Below, piece by piece: positions 16,323 through 24,995 of a stretch of DNA of 64,000 nt; position 1 is the stretch's first letter; the number at the start of each line of letters is the position of its first letter. The notes under the pieces are model-generated. The model worked only from the letters and a program-made list of their open reading frames with translations. It was not told where the DNA came from and searched no databases. A program made the position numbers and the translations under genes. Origin of the DNA: Gynuella sp050296195 (lineage in GTDB: Bacteria; Pseudomonadota; Gammaproteobacteria; Pseudomonadales; Natronospirillaceae); NCBI RefSeq assembly GCF_050296195.1, contig NZ_JBNKRB010000035.1. The stretch is one strand, 5' to 3'.

Positions 16323-19025
16323 TTAATCAATAGTCCGGGCGATTTCCTTAATATCAAAGACTTCGATTTTGTCGCCGACTTTAACATCAGTATAGTTTTT
16401 CACGCCGATACCGCATTCCATACCGTTGCGCACTTCCTGAACGTCATCTTTGAAGCGACGCAAAGATTCAAGCTCACCTTCATAAATCACCACATCATCA
16501 CGTAGGACGCGGATCTTCTTATTACGGTAAACAATACCTTCAACAACCATACATCCGGCAATCTGGCCAAATTTAGGCGAGTTAAAGACATCCCGAACCT
16601 CGGCAACACCGACAATATCTTCGCGCAATTCCGGACTCAACAAACCACTCAGTGCCGCTTTAACATCATCAATGATGTTATAAATAACACTGTAGTAACG
16701 CAGATCCAGCCCCTGGCGTTCAATAATCTCACGAGCCTGGGCAGATGCACGAACATTGAAACCAAATATAACCGCACTCGCTGTCACAGCCAGATTAGCA
16801 TCTGATTCAGTAATTGCACCAACTCCGCCGGAAACAATATTGACCTTAACCTCTTCATTACCCAACTTAAGCAATGAAGAACGCAAAGCTTCCAGACTTC
16901 CCTGCACATCGGCTTTCAATACGATGTTCAAAGTCGCCACTTCGCCAGCGGTCATATCTGCAAAGAGGTTATCAAGCTTGGTTGCCTGTTGGTGAGCCAG
17001 TTCATTCTGGCGGGCCTTTTCCTTACGGAACTCTGCCACTTCGCGGGCTTTACGCTCGCTCTCAACCACAATGAAATCATCACCAGCAGTAGGTGTACCA
17101 TCAAGACCCAGTATCTGCACGGGAATAGACGGACCTGCACTCTGAACCTGCTCACCGGTCTCATCCAACAAAGCACGGACCTTACCGAAACATTCGCCGG
17201 CGAGGACAATATCACCTTTGTGCAAAGTGCCGGTCTGAACCAATACCGTTGAAACCGAACCACGACCACGATCCAGGCTGGACTCGACAACAACCCCTCG
17301 AGCCCGGGCATCCACAATTGACTTCAGTTCGAGTACTTCCGCCTGTAACAATACTGCATCAAGCAAAGCATCAATGCCCTGGCCAGTATGCGCCGATACC
17401 TGAACAAACTGTGTATCGCCACCCCAGGATTCAGGCACGACATCTTTAGCAGAAAGCTCGTTGGTCACGCGATCTGGATCAGCTGCTTCCTTATCGATTT
17501 TGTTAATTGCGACAACAATCGGTACTCCAGCAGCCTTGGCGTGTTGAATCGCCTCTTCTGTTTGTGGCATAACACCATCATCAGCCGCAACGACCAGAAT
17601 CACCACGTCTGTACTCTGGGCACCACGCGCGCGCATCGCGGTAAAAGCTGCGTGTCCAGGAGTATCCAGGAACGTAACCATACCATTAGCGGTTTCCACG
17701 TGATAAGCACCAATATGCTGGGTAATTCCACCAGATTCGCCTGCCGCTACTCGGGTTTTCCGAATATAGTCAAGCAGCGAAGTCTTACCATGGTCAACGT
17801 GGCCCATAACGGTTACCACAGGAGCTCTTGGTAATTCTTCACCTACATTTTCTTCAACGAAGGAAATCAGGTTTTCTTCCAATTGGTTTTCATTGATCAG
17901 GGTATACTTATGACCCATCTCTTCAACAACCAGTATGGCCGTGTCCTGGTCAAGTACCATATTAGGATTGGAAACAACCCCCATCTTGAACAGCACTTTT
18001 ACTACTTCTGCCGATTTCACTGACATTTGATTTGCCAGATCACTGACAGAAACACTTTCACCAAAAGACACATCCCTGACAACCGGCTGTGTTGGCTGTT
18101 GAAATTGGTGTTCACGCCGTTTTGATTTTCTTCGTCTGGACCGGCGGCCGCCGCTGAAATCACCATCGTCGTCAAGCATTTCCAATATCTGCTGGTGTTT
18201 ATTACCCTTATGACGCTCTACGGGCTTGTGATGCACGACAGCTTCTTTGACAACCGTTTCGCCTTTGGTTTTCTTGCTCGGCTTCTTGGTTTCTTCACGC
18301 TCCTCTCGAGCAGAACGCGCTTCTTTAACCTGCTCTTTCTTGACTTCTTTACCGGTTTTCCGCTCATTCTTCGATGCAGAGGATGAGTCGGATGCCTCAT
18401 CTGCAGAATCCGCAGCAACTTCGGCTTTTGCCGCCTCAACTGTCTCACCAGTTGATTCACTCGCTAGAGATTCTGATTCCGCACTAGCCACAGATTCTTC
18501 CGCATTACCAACTTCTGTGAGCTGCTCGGCTGGCTGCTCTGTATCTACAGCTTCAACGGAAGGTGTCGCTTTAGCAGTTTCGTCAGCTTCTGTTTTAGCC
18601 TGTTTCTGCTGTTCTGATTTAACCTTTTCTTCCTGCTCGCGTAGACGGGCAGCTTCTAACTTGGCGTTCTCTTCTTCCCGTTTACTAGGCGATACAAGCT
18701 GCTCTTCTTCTACTGGAACAGCTGTCTCTTTTTTAACGTAAGTTCGTTTTTTTCTGACCTCGATATTGACGGTCTTCGCCCGGCCACCCAGGCTGGAAGA
18801 CTTAATTTGTGTGGTAACTTTACGTTTTAACGTTATTTTTTTGGGACCTCCAGATGATTCACCGTGGCTTTTTTTGAGAAAAGCCAGTAACGCCTGCTTC
18901 TCTTCATCACTGACTGAATCGGTCTCATTACTATGCGGTAAACCAGCTTCTTTCATCTGCCCTAGCAAACGATCTACTGGTGTACCGACATTTTCGGCTA
19001 GCTCTTTGACTGTCACTTCTGCCAT
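16323..19025 (-). CDS. infB: Translation initiation factor IF-2
   Basis: 900 residues from the ATG at 19025, which has AGGAGG 5 nt upstream; the upstream in-frame codons are not used. IF-2 is the GTPase that brings fMet-tRNA to the 30S subunit. The N-terminus (MAEVTVKELAENVGTP) is the IF2_N domain, followed by a long charged Ala/Glu/Lys-rich linker (about 90-290) and a second IF2_N repeat. The G domain starts near residue 400: G1 GHVDHGKT, G3 DTPGH, G4 NKID. Domains II-IV with the fMet-binding C-terminus complete it. Part of rimP-nusA-infB. Confidence 0.98.
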   Translation of the reverse strand: MAEVTVKELAENVGTPVDRLLGQMKEAGLPHSNETDSVSDEEKQALLAFLKKSHGESSGGPKKITLKRKVTTQIKSSSLGGRAKTVNIEVRKKRTYVKKETAVPVEEEQLVSPSKREEENAKLEAARLREQEEKVKSEQQKQAKTEADETAKATPSVEAVDTEQPAEQLTEVGNAEESVASAESESLASESTGETVEAAKAEVAADSADEASDSSSASKNERKTGKEVKKEQVKEARSAREEREETKKPSKKTKGETVVKEAVVHHKPVERHKGNKHQQILEMLDDDGDFSGGRRSRRRKSKRREHQFQQPTQPVVRDVSFGESVSVSDLANQMSVKSAEVVKVLFKMGVVSNPNMVLDQDTAILVVEEMGHKYTLINENQLEENLISFVEENVGEELPRAPVVTVMGHVDHGKTSLLDYIRKTRVAAGESGGITQHIGAYHVETANGMVTFLDTPGHAAFTAMRARGAQSTDVVILVVAADDGVMPQTEEAIQHAKAAGVPIVVAINKIDKEAADPDRVTNELSAKDVVPESWGGDTQFVQVSAHTGQGIDALLDAVLLQAEVLELKSIVDARARGVVVESSLDRGRGSVSTVLVQTGTLHKGDIVLAGECFGKVRALLDETGEQVQSAGPSIPVQILGLDGTPTAGDDFIVVESERKAREVAEFRKEKARQNELAHQQATKLDNLFADMTAGEVATLNIVLKADVQGSLEALRSSLLKLGNEEVKVNIVSGGVGAITESDANLAVTASAVIFGFNVRASAQAREIIERQGLDLRYYSVIYNIIDDVKAALSGLLSPELREDIVGVAEVRDVFNSPKFGQIAGCMVVEGIVYRNKKIRVLRDDVVIYEGELESLRRFKDDVQEVRNGMECGIGVKNYTDVKVGDKIEVFDIKEIARTID

Positions 19026-19052
19026 GCTGCCCTCCTTTAACAAATCGTCTGC

Positions 19053-20546
19053 TTATTCGTTTTCAAACCAGGGAGCGCGGGCAGTCATGATCAGTTGACC
19101 AGCGCGCTCTTCACTCATACCTTCAATTTCAAGCAAGTCATCTATGCCCTGTTCGGCAAGATCTTCCATGGAAATAATGCCTTTACTGGCCAATGTATAA
19201 GCCAAGTGTTTATCCATACCATCCATGTTAAGAAGGTCATCAGCGGGCTCAGAACCTTCCAGTTGCTCTTCAGTTGCCAACTCTTTGGTTAATAACGCAT
19301 CTCTTGCCCGCTGTCTTAATTCTGCCACGATATCTTCATCAAACCCTTCGATATCCAGCATCTCTTCAAGTGGTACATAGGCAATTTCCTCCAGCGAAGT
19401 AAAACCTTCACTGACCAATACCTGTGCCACTTCTTCGTCAACATCCAATGAGTCAACAAAATCTGATACGATCTGACCGGCTTCAGCCTGCTGTTTGGCT
19501 CCAGCTTCATTTTCGGTCATCACGTTAATTTCCCAACCTGTCAGTTCGGTTGCCAGACGAACATTCTGTCCTCCCCGGCCAATTGCCATAGCGAGGTTTT
19601 CTTCAGCTACAGCTACATCCATGGTATGAGTTTCTTCATCGATGACGATTGAAGCTACATCCGCCGGAGCCATTGCATTTATCACCAGCTGAGCAGGATT
19701 ATCATCCCACAGGACAATATCGACTCTCTCATTACCAAGTTCATTTGATACCGCCTGAACTCTGGAACCACGCATACCAACACAAGCACCAACCGGATCA
19801 ATACGTCCATCATTAGTTTTAACTGCTATTTTGGCGCGTGAGCCTGGATCCCGTGCACAGGCACGAATCTCAATCACTTCCTCTTGAATTTCTGGCACTT
19901 CAATTCTGAACAACTCCACCAGCATTTGCGAACTGCTTCGACTTAACACCAGCTGAGGTCCACGACCTTCTGTTCTTATTTCATGTAAAACAGCACGCAC
20001 TCTATCGCTGATCCGGAAAATTTCCCGGGCAATTAGCTGGTCTCTTGGCAATATCGCTTCTGCATTACTTCCAAGATCAATAATCAAACTGTCTCTGGTA
20101 ACCTTTTTAACCGTTCCGGAAACCATTTCACCCAGTTTTTCCCGATATTGTTCAACGATTTTGGCCCGCTCAGCTTCACGAACTTTTTGAACGATTATCT
20201 GTTTGGCGGCCTGGGCACTGATCCTTCCGAAACCTTCATTTTCCACTTTGATTTCGTATACATCACCAGGCTGTAAGGTGGGATCTATTTCTGCGGCTTC
20301 TTCCATGTTCAATTCATATCCCAGACCCGGCACAACCTCATTACTGACGACCAGCCAGCGTCTGAAGGTTTCATAATCGCCAGTTGTCCGATCAATTACG
20401 ACATGAATATCAACCTCTCCTTCATCATCGTAGCGTTTCTTTGCGGCTGCTGCGAGAGCCATCTCAATAGCCTCAAAAATGACATCTTTAGCAACGCCTT
20501 TTTCATTAGAGACCGCCTCTACAACCAGAAGCATTTCTTTATTCAT
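19053..20546 (-). CDS. nusA: Transcription termination/antitermination protein NusA
   Basis: 497 residues. NusA binds RNA polymerase and nascent RNA and modulates pausing, termination and antitermination. The N-terminal RNAP-binding domain (1-125), S1 domain (about 135-200; VSGTVKKVTRDSLIIDLG), tandem KH domains (DPVGACVGMRGSRVQAVSNEL; AIGRGGQNVRLAT) and two acidic C-terminal repeats (about 365-420 and 440-495) are all present, as in E. coli. It begins 14 bp after the rimP stop, and infB follows after 27 bp. Confidence 0.98.
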   Translation of the reverse strand: MNKEMLLVVEAVSNEKGVAKDVIFEAIEMALAAAAKKRYDDEGEVDIHVVIDRTTGDYETFRRWLVVSNEVVPGLGYELNMEEAAEIDPTLQPGDVYEIKVENEGFGRISAQAAKQIIVQKVREAERAKIVEQYREKLGEMVSGTVKKVTRDSLIIDLGSNAEAILPRDQLIAREIFRISDRVRAVLHEIRTEGRGPQLVLSRSSSQMLVELFRIEVPEIQEEVIEIRACARDPGSRAKIAVKTNDGRIDPVGACVGMRGSRVQAVSNELGNERVDIVLWDDNPAQLVINAMAPADVASIVIDEETHTMDVAVAEENLAMAIGRGGQNVRLATELTGWEINVMTENEAGAKQQAEAGQIVSDFVDSLDVDEEVAQVLVSEGFTSLEEIAYVPLEEMLDIEGFDEDIVAELRQRARDALLTKELATEEQLEGSEPADDLLNMDGMDKHLAYTLASKGIISMEDLAEQGIDDLLEIEGMSEERAGQLIMTARAPWFENE

Positions 20547-20560
20547 CGTCCTCGCCCCTA

Positions 20561-21031
20561 CTAACCGTCAATCTGATCAAACCGTGGAATAATCCGTGCT
20601 TTTTCTATTTGTTCGAACGGTAATACGTACTCTTCTTCCTCGATTACCAAAAGAACATCAGAATCTTCCACCCCGTTTAATAAGCCTTTAAATTTTTTTC
20701 TACCTTCAAAGGGCCTGCTGAGCCGGATTTCTATTTCATGACCTTTGTAAACAGCAAACTGTTCCAAGGTAAACAAAACCCTGTCCATACCTGGAGAAGA
20801 AACCTCCAGTGTATAGTTGCTCTGAATAGGGTCTTCTACATCCAAGACACTGCTGATCTGACGACTGACCGTGGCACAGTCCTCCACATCAATCCCTTCT
20901 TCATGATCTATATATATGCGCAATAGCGATCGGTTACCCTGAGGAATATATTCAAGTCCCCAGAATATAAACCCCAGCCCTTCTACAACCGGGCGGGTCA
21001 GCTGTTCTAAAACCTGCTGTTTTACACTCAA
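20561..21031 (-). CDS. rimP: Ribosome maturation factor RimP
   Basis: 156 residues. Needed for 30S maturation. Family blocks: the N-terminal GLGFIFWGLEYI, SLLRIYIDHEEGIDVEDC, YTLEVSSPGMDRVLF and a C-terminal beta-barrel. The only plausible start is TTG (21031), with GGA ~10 nt upstream inside the tail of the preceding terminator-like hairpin. This weak start together with the hairpin suggests low, controlled synthesis at the head of the nusA-infB operon. Confidence 0.94.
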   Translation of the reverse strand: MSVKQQVLEQLTRPVVEGLGFIFWGLEYIPQGNRSLLRIYIDHEEGIDVEDCATVSRQISSVLDVEDPIQSNYTLEVSSPGMDRVLFTLEQFAVYKGHEIEIRLSRPFEGRKKFKGLLNGVEDSDVLLVIEEEEYVLPFEQIEKARIIPRFDQIDG

Positions 21032-21040
21032 AGTATGTAT

Positions 21041-21073
21041 TCCAAAAACAAAAAATGGGCATCATGTGCCCAC
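21041..21073 (-). terminator. Terminator/attenuator between tRNA-fMet and rimP
   Basis: Minus strand: TGGGCA/TGCCCA stem (21067-21072 and 21056-21061), 5-nt loop, then TTTTTTGTTTTT. It ends only ~10 nt before the TTG start of rimP. In E. coli metY is co-transcribed with rimP-nusA-infB across similar hairpins, so this is probably an attenuator rather than a hard stop. Confidence 0.75.
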
Positions 21074-21222
21074 AAATTAAAGCTGCACAATGTATTTATC
21101 ATGCAACCTGATTTGCATAAACAAGTACCTAAAATCCAAGTATGAAAAACCAATGCCCTTACCAGGACATTTCTACTCTGCTTTTTTTAGGTAGAAAAAT
21201 TCGTCGAACGGAACAACAAAAA

Positions 21223-21299
<77 letters not shown>

Positions 21300-21370
21300 A
21301 CATGCGCCCTAAACGGGCGCGGATTATAATGCTCGTATCGCCTGATTACAACCGAACACGAACTTATATA

Positions 21371-21456
21371 TGGTGCCGATGACTAGACTCGAACTAGCAT
21401 GAGCGATGCTCACCACCCCCTCAAGATGGCGTGTCTACCAATTCCACCACATCGGC
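21371..21456 (-). tRNA. tRNA-Leu, anticodon GAG
   Basis: 86 nt, class II tRNA with a long variable arm (TGAGC-ATC-GCTCA). The anticodon loop TTGAGGG gives anticodon GAG. The acceptor stem GCCGATG pairs fully and CCA is encoded. It lies 19 bp after secG, matching the secG-leuU order of E. coli, and is probably co-transcribed with it. Confidence 0.96.
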
Positions 21457-21475
21457 AATTCTGTATCTAATATCC

Positions 21476-21847
21476 TCAGTCTGCGCTGGGGATATCAGAA
21501 GTATTCTGATCTGTTCCTTGGGTATCAATGGTTTCAGCAGCAGGCACCGTCGTATCGTCGACTGTCTGCTCTACCGGCACTAAACCAAAATTACCCGCAT
21601 CCTCTGCTTTCTGTTTAGCAAAGTAAGCCAATGTCAAACTGGTAATAAAGAAACCTGTCGCCAGAATTGCTGTCGTACGACTTAAGAAGTTTGCACTTCC
21701 TTGGCTTCCAAAAACCGTTTGTGATGCCCCACTGCCAAAAGATGCTCCGGCTTCAGCTCCTTTGCCACGCTGCATCAAAATAAAACCGATGACACCAATA
21801 GCAAGAAACACATGAATAATAATAATAATGTTATCTATAGAGACCAT
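21476..21847 (-). CDS. secG: Protein translocase subunit SecG
   Basis: 123 residues. Two membrane helices (about 4-22 and 55-75) flank the conserved cytoplasmic loop LMQRGKGAEAGASFG. SecG assists SecYEG-dependent export. The C-terminal ~45 residues are an acidic, Thr/Val-rich tail of low complexity. 17 bp downstream of tpiA and followed by tRNA-Leu. Confidence 0.95.
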   Translation of the reverse strand: MVSIDNIIIIIHVFLAIGVIGFILMQRGKGAEAGASFGSGASQTVFGSQGSANFLSRTTAILATGFFITSLTLAYFAKQKAEDAGNFGLVPVEQTVDDTTVPAAETIDTQGTDQNTSDIPSAD

Positions 21848-21864
21848 TATAATTCCCGCAAACC

Positions 21865-22614
21865 TTATTCAGCAGCCATGCATATGGTGACAAAATCATC
21901 TGCCTTCAAAGAGGCTCCACCAACAAGACCACCATCTATATCTGTCATGGCGAACAATTCTTCAGCCGTACTGGCATTAACACTGCCACCATATAAAATT
22001 TGTACTTTTTCAGCGATTTCAGCACTTTGCTCAGCAACAACCCGGCGAATATATGCATGCACATCCTGAGCTTGTTGTGGCGTTGCTGTTTTTCCTGTCC
22101 CTATAGCCCAGACAGGTTCATAAGCAATGACACTTTGACCTATGCCCTTCGCACCAACCAAATCCATTACAGTTTTGACCTGCTGACCAACGACATCTTC
22201 AGTAACGCCTGATTCTCGTTGCTCAAGGGTCTCTCCCACACACAAGACAGGAGTTACTCCAGCCGCCAACGCCGCTTTAACCTTTGCTGCACATATCTCA
22301 TCGGTTTCACCGAACAATGTGCGACGCTCAGAGTGACCAACCAATGCATACTTACACCCAAATTCCTGCAGCATCCCGAGCGATACTTCTCCGGTAAACG
22401 CTCCGCTGGCTTCGGTGTAAAAGTTTTGTGCACCCCAGGCAATATTCGATGCACCCAACAGCTCCTCTGTCTGATAAAGGAAGGGATAAGGTGCGAATAT
22501 AACCACATCGGCATTCTCAGCCCTTATGTTCGACTTAAAATGGCCCAACAATTGTTTAACAAGTGTTTTATCACCATTCATTTTCCAGTTGCCAGCAACC
22601 ATCGGTCTACGCAT
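21865..22614 (-). CDS. tpiA: Triose-phosphate isomerase
   Basis: 249 residues from the ATG at 22614 (AGGAG 8 nt upstream; the open frame extends to a TTG at 22635 but the ATG gives the standard RRPMVAGNWKMNG start). Interconverts glyceraldehyde-3-phosphate and dihydroxyacetone phosphate. The catalytic Lys (NWKMN), His (VGHSERR) and Glu (AYEPVWAIGTG) and the phosphate-binding YGGSVN are intact. Confidence 0.97.
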   Translation of the reverse strand: MRRPMVAGNWKMNGDKTLVKQLLGHFKSNIRAENADVVIFAPYPFLYQTEELLGASNIAWGAQNFYTEASGAFTGEVSLGMLQEFGCKYALVGHSERRTLFGETDEICAAKVKAALAAGVTPVLCVGETLEQRESGVTEDVVGQQVKTVMDLVGAKGIGQSVIAYEPVWAIGTGKTATPQQAQDVHAYIRRVVAEQSAEIAEKVQILYGGSVNASTAEELFAMTDIDGGLVGGASLKADDFVTICMAAE

Positions 22615-22660
22615 AAGTCTGACTCCTATTTTCAAGAGGGCGCAATCTTAATGACTTTGT

Positions 22661-22680
22661 TCGCAGCTTACAAGCTGCGA
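22661..22680. repeat. 20-bp palindrome between glmM and tpiA
   Basis: TCGCAGCTT-AC-AAGCTGCGA has 9-bp perfect arms with a 2-nt centre, ~47 bp upstream of tpiA. There is no T-run behind it, so an operator or mRNA-stabilising hairpin is as likely as a terminator. Confidence 0.4.
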
Positions 22681-22737
22681 TTGCAACATTTAAAACAATA
22701 TTTATTGATGCTAACTGATTGATTTTTCATAAAGTTA

Positions 22738-24075
22738 TCACTTAATCGCATTCTCGACCTGTGCAGCCAGATGACGACAGACTTTTCTGACCAGAGCAGG
22801 GTCCTCTCCTTCTACCATAACCCTGACAACTGGCTCAGTACCGGAAGGGCGCAGGAGCACCCGACCACTGTTTCCCAGCTCTTTCTCGGCCGCCTGCACC
22901 CCAGATATCACTTCGGGCTGGGCCAGAATATCCATTTTTTGGGGCAACTGTACGTTGATCATTTCCTGCGGAAACTTTCTCATACCAGACTTGGCCTGGT
23001 ACAGACTCTGGTCATATGCCACCAGAGCCTTCAATACCTGTAACGCTGAAACAATTCCGTCTCCCGTGGTAGACACATCCTTACATACCAAGTGACCGGA
23101 ATTTTCTCCCCCTAAAACCCAATTATGACGGCTCAACAGCTCCAGCACATAGCGATCCCCAACTTTTGCCCTGACCAGGGGGATATCGAGTTTTTCCAGC
23201 GCCCGTTCCAAACCAAGATTGGTCATCAAAGTTCCGACCACTCCACCGTTGAGACCACTATTTTCCTTTCTGTTACGGGCAATGATATACAGCAACTCAT
23301 CACCATCGACCAACTCGCCCTGGTCATCGACCATCAATACACGATCTCCATCACCATCAAAGGCAATCCCGAGATCTGCACTGGACTCCAGAACAACCTG
23401 CTTGAGCTGTTTGGGTGACGTTGAGCCTACACCTTCATTGATATTCAAACCATTTGGCTTGTTACCTATGACAATAATATCTGCCCCAAGTTCTGAAAAA
23501 ACCTTGGGGGCCACGTCATAAGTCGCACCATGAGCACAATCAATTACTATTTTTTTGCCCTTTAAGCTCAATCCTGGAGCCGTAGACTTACAATACTCAA
23601 CATAACGCCCTCCAGCATCATCAACACGACGTGCCTTACCAAGATGGTCAGACTCGACCGTTATCATCGCCTGCTGTAGTTCAGCCTCAATCGCCAACTC
23701 CAGCTCATCAGATAATTTCGTGCCTTCACCAGAAAAAAACTTAATCCCGTTATCATAAAATGGATTATGAGATGCGCTGATAACAATACCGGCATCTGCC
23801 CGAAATGTTTTGGTCAAATAAGCAATTGCAGGAGTCGGCATTGGCCCCAGCAATAAAATATCCACTCCCGCTGCCGATAAACCGGCCTCCAGAGCAGACT
23901 CAAACATGTAGCCGGAGATACGGGTATCCTTACCGATCAAAATCTTACTTTTGCCATGACGCGAAAACACTCGTCCAGCTGCCCAACCCAGCTTAAGCAT
24001 GAAATCAGCGGTAATAGGCGACCGTCCTACACGACCACGAATACCGTCCGTTCCAAAATAGGTTTTAGCTGTCAA
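22738..24075 (-). CDS. glmM: Phosphoglucosamine mutase
   Basis: 445 residues from a TTG at 24075, with AGGAG 7 nt upstream; this gives exactly the E. coli length and puts KTYFGTDGIRG at the N-terminus. An upstream frame to 24114 is not used. Converts glucosamine-6-phosphate to glucosamine-1-phosphate for UDP-GlcNAc. The phosphoserine loop ISASHNPFYDNGIK (Ser near residue 102), metal loop DGDGDR and sugar loop GENSGHLV are present. One base separates it from the folP stop. Confidence 0.97.
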   Translation of the reverse strand: MTAKTYFGTDGIRGRVGRSPITADFMLKLGWAAGRVFSRHGKSKILIGKDTRISGYMFESALEAGLSAAGVDILLLGPMPTPAIAYLTKTFRADAGIVISASHNPFYDNGIKFFSGEGTKLSDELELAIEAELQQAMITVESDHLGKARRVDDAGGRYVEYCKSTAPGLSLKGKKIVIDCAHGATYDVAPKVFSELGADIIVIGNKPNGLNINEGVGSTSPKQLKQVVLESSADLGIAFDGDGDRVLMVDDQGELVDGDELLYIIARNRKENSGLNGGVVGTLMTNLGLERALEKLDIPLVRAKVGDRYVLELLSRHNWVLGGENSGHLVCKDVSTTGDGIVSALQVLKALVAYDQSLYQAKSGMRKFPQEMINVQLPQKMDILAQPEVISGVQAAEKELGNSGRVLLRPSGTEPVVRVMVEGEDPALVRKVCRHLAAQVENAIK

Positions 24076-24076
24076 T

Positions 24077-24922
24077 TCACTTCTCCTGATTTTTTTGCCA
24101 TGGCTGTTGGGCATTAAATACCTTAATAGCCTCTACACTTTCTTTTACATCGTGAACGCGAACGATATCTGCACCATTCATCGCTGCAATTACTGCCGCG
24201 GCCACACTCCCCACCATTCTTTCCGAAACCGGTGTATTGAGAATATCACCAATCATGGTTTTTCTAGACATCCCCACCAATACAGGCAGTTGCAACGATT
24301 TGAATTCTTTCAGGCGAGCCAGTAACGCGAGATTATGATCCAGTGTCTTGCCAAAACCAAAACCTGGGTCAATCAGCAATCGATTAGCACCTATTCCTGC
24401 CTGCATACAGACATTAACCCTTTCCTGTAAATACTCGATGATATCCAGCACAGGATCCTGATATCGGGGGCCTTCCTGCATACTCGCCGGACTACCCCGC
24501 ATATGCATCAGACATACCGGCAAACCAGTTTCAGAACAGGCCTGTAAGGCTCCCGGAAGCTCCAATGCTCTGACATCATTTATCAAATGAACACCAGCGG
24601 CGGCGGCGGCGGTCATGACCCGTGGGCGACTGGTATCCACCGATACAAAGATATCAAAACGGCTTACTATTTTTTCAATGACCGGCAAAACCCTCTCAAG
24701 CTCTTCCGTCTCACTGACTTCTGCGGCTCCAGGCCGGGTGGATTCACCGCCAATATCGATAATATCAACACCCGCTGCAATCATGGATTCAGCATGAAAG
24801 AGTGCCTTGTCGAGCCCATTAAAATGGCCACCATCAGAAAATGAATCCGGGGTCATATTTAGTATCCCCATGACTCTTACTTTATCCAACGTCAAGCGCC
24901 GGCCATTACCTTGAACAAACAT
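24077..24922 (-). CDS. folP: Dihydropteroate synthase
   Basis: 281 residues from the ATG at 24922, downstream of the ftsH terminator; the longer open frame to 25045 would run back through that terminator. Joins p-aminobenzoate to dihydropterin pyrophosphate in folate synthesis. Signatures: VMGILNMTPDSFSDGG, DIGGESTRPGA, LIDPGFGFGKT, and VGMSRKTMIG with the pterin-phosphate-binding residues. Conserved ftsH-folP-glmM order. Confidence 0.96.
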   Translation of the reverse strand: MFVQGNGRRLTLDKVRVMGILNMTPDSFSDGGHFNGLDKALFHAESMIAAGVDIIDIGGESTRPGAAEVSETEELERVLPVIEKIVSRFDIFVSVDTSRPRVMTAAAAAGVHLINDVRALELPGALQACSETGLPVCLMHMRGSPASMQEGPRYQDPVLDIIEYLQERVNVCMQAGIGANRLLIDPGFGFGKTLDHNLALLARLKEFKSLQLPVLVGMSRKTMIGDILNTPVSERMVGSVAAAVIAAMNGADIVRVHDVKESVEAIKVFNAQQPWQKNQEK

Positions 24923-24933
24923 ACCTTCCCCAC

Positions 24934-24969
24934 AAAAAGAAAAGCACCGAATGATTCCATTCAGTGCTT
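24934..24969 (-). terminator. Terminator between ftsH and folP
   Basis: Minus strand: AAGCAC and GAAT pair with ATTC and GTGCTT (24964-24969/24942-24947 and 24959-24962/24949-24952), with a one-base mismatch, followed by TTTTCTTTTTG. It lies ~27 bp after the ftsH stop. Confidence 0.75.
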
Positions 24970-24995
24970 CTGAAACATTGCTTAGACTTGCTTTA

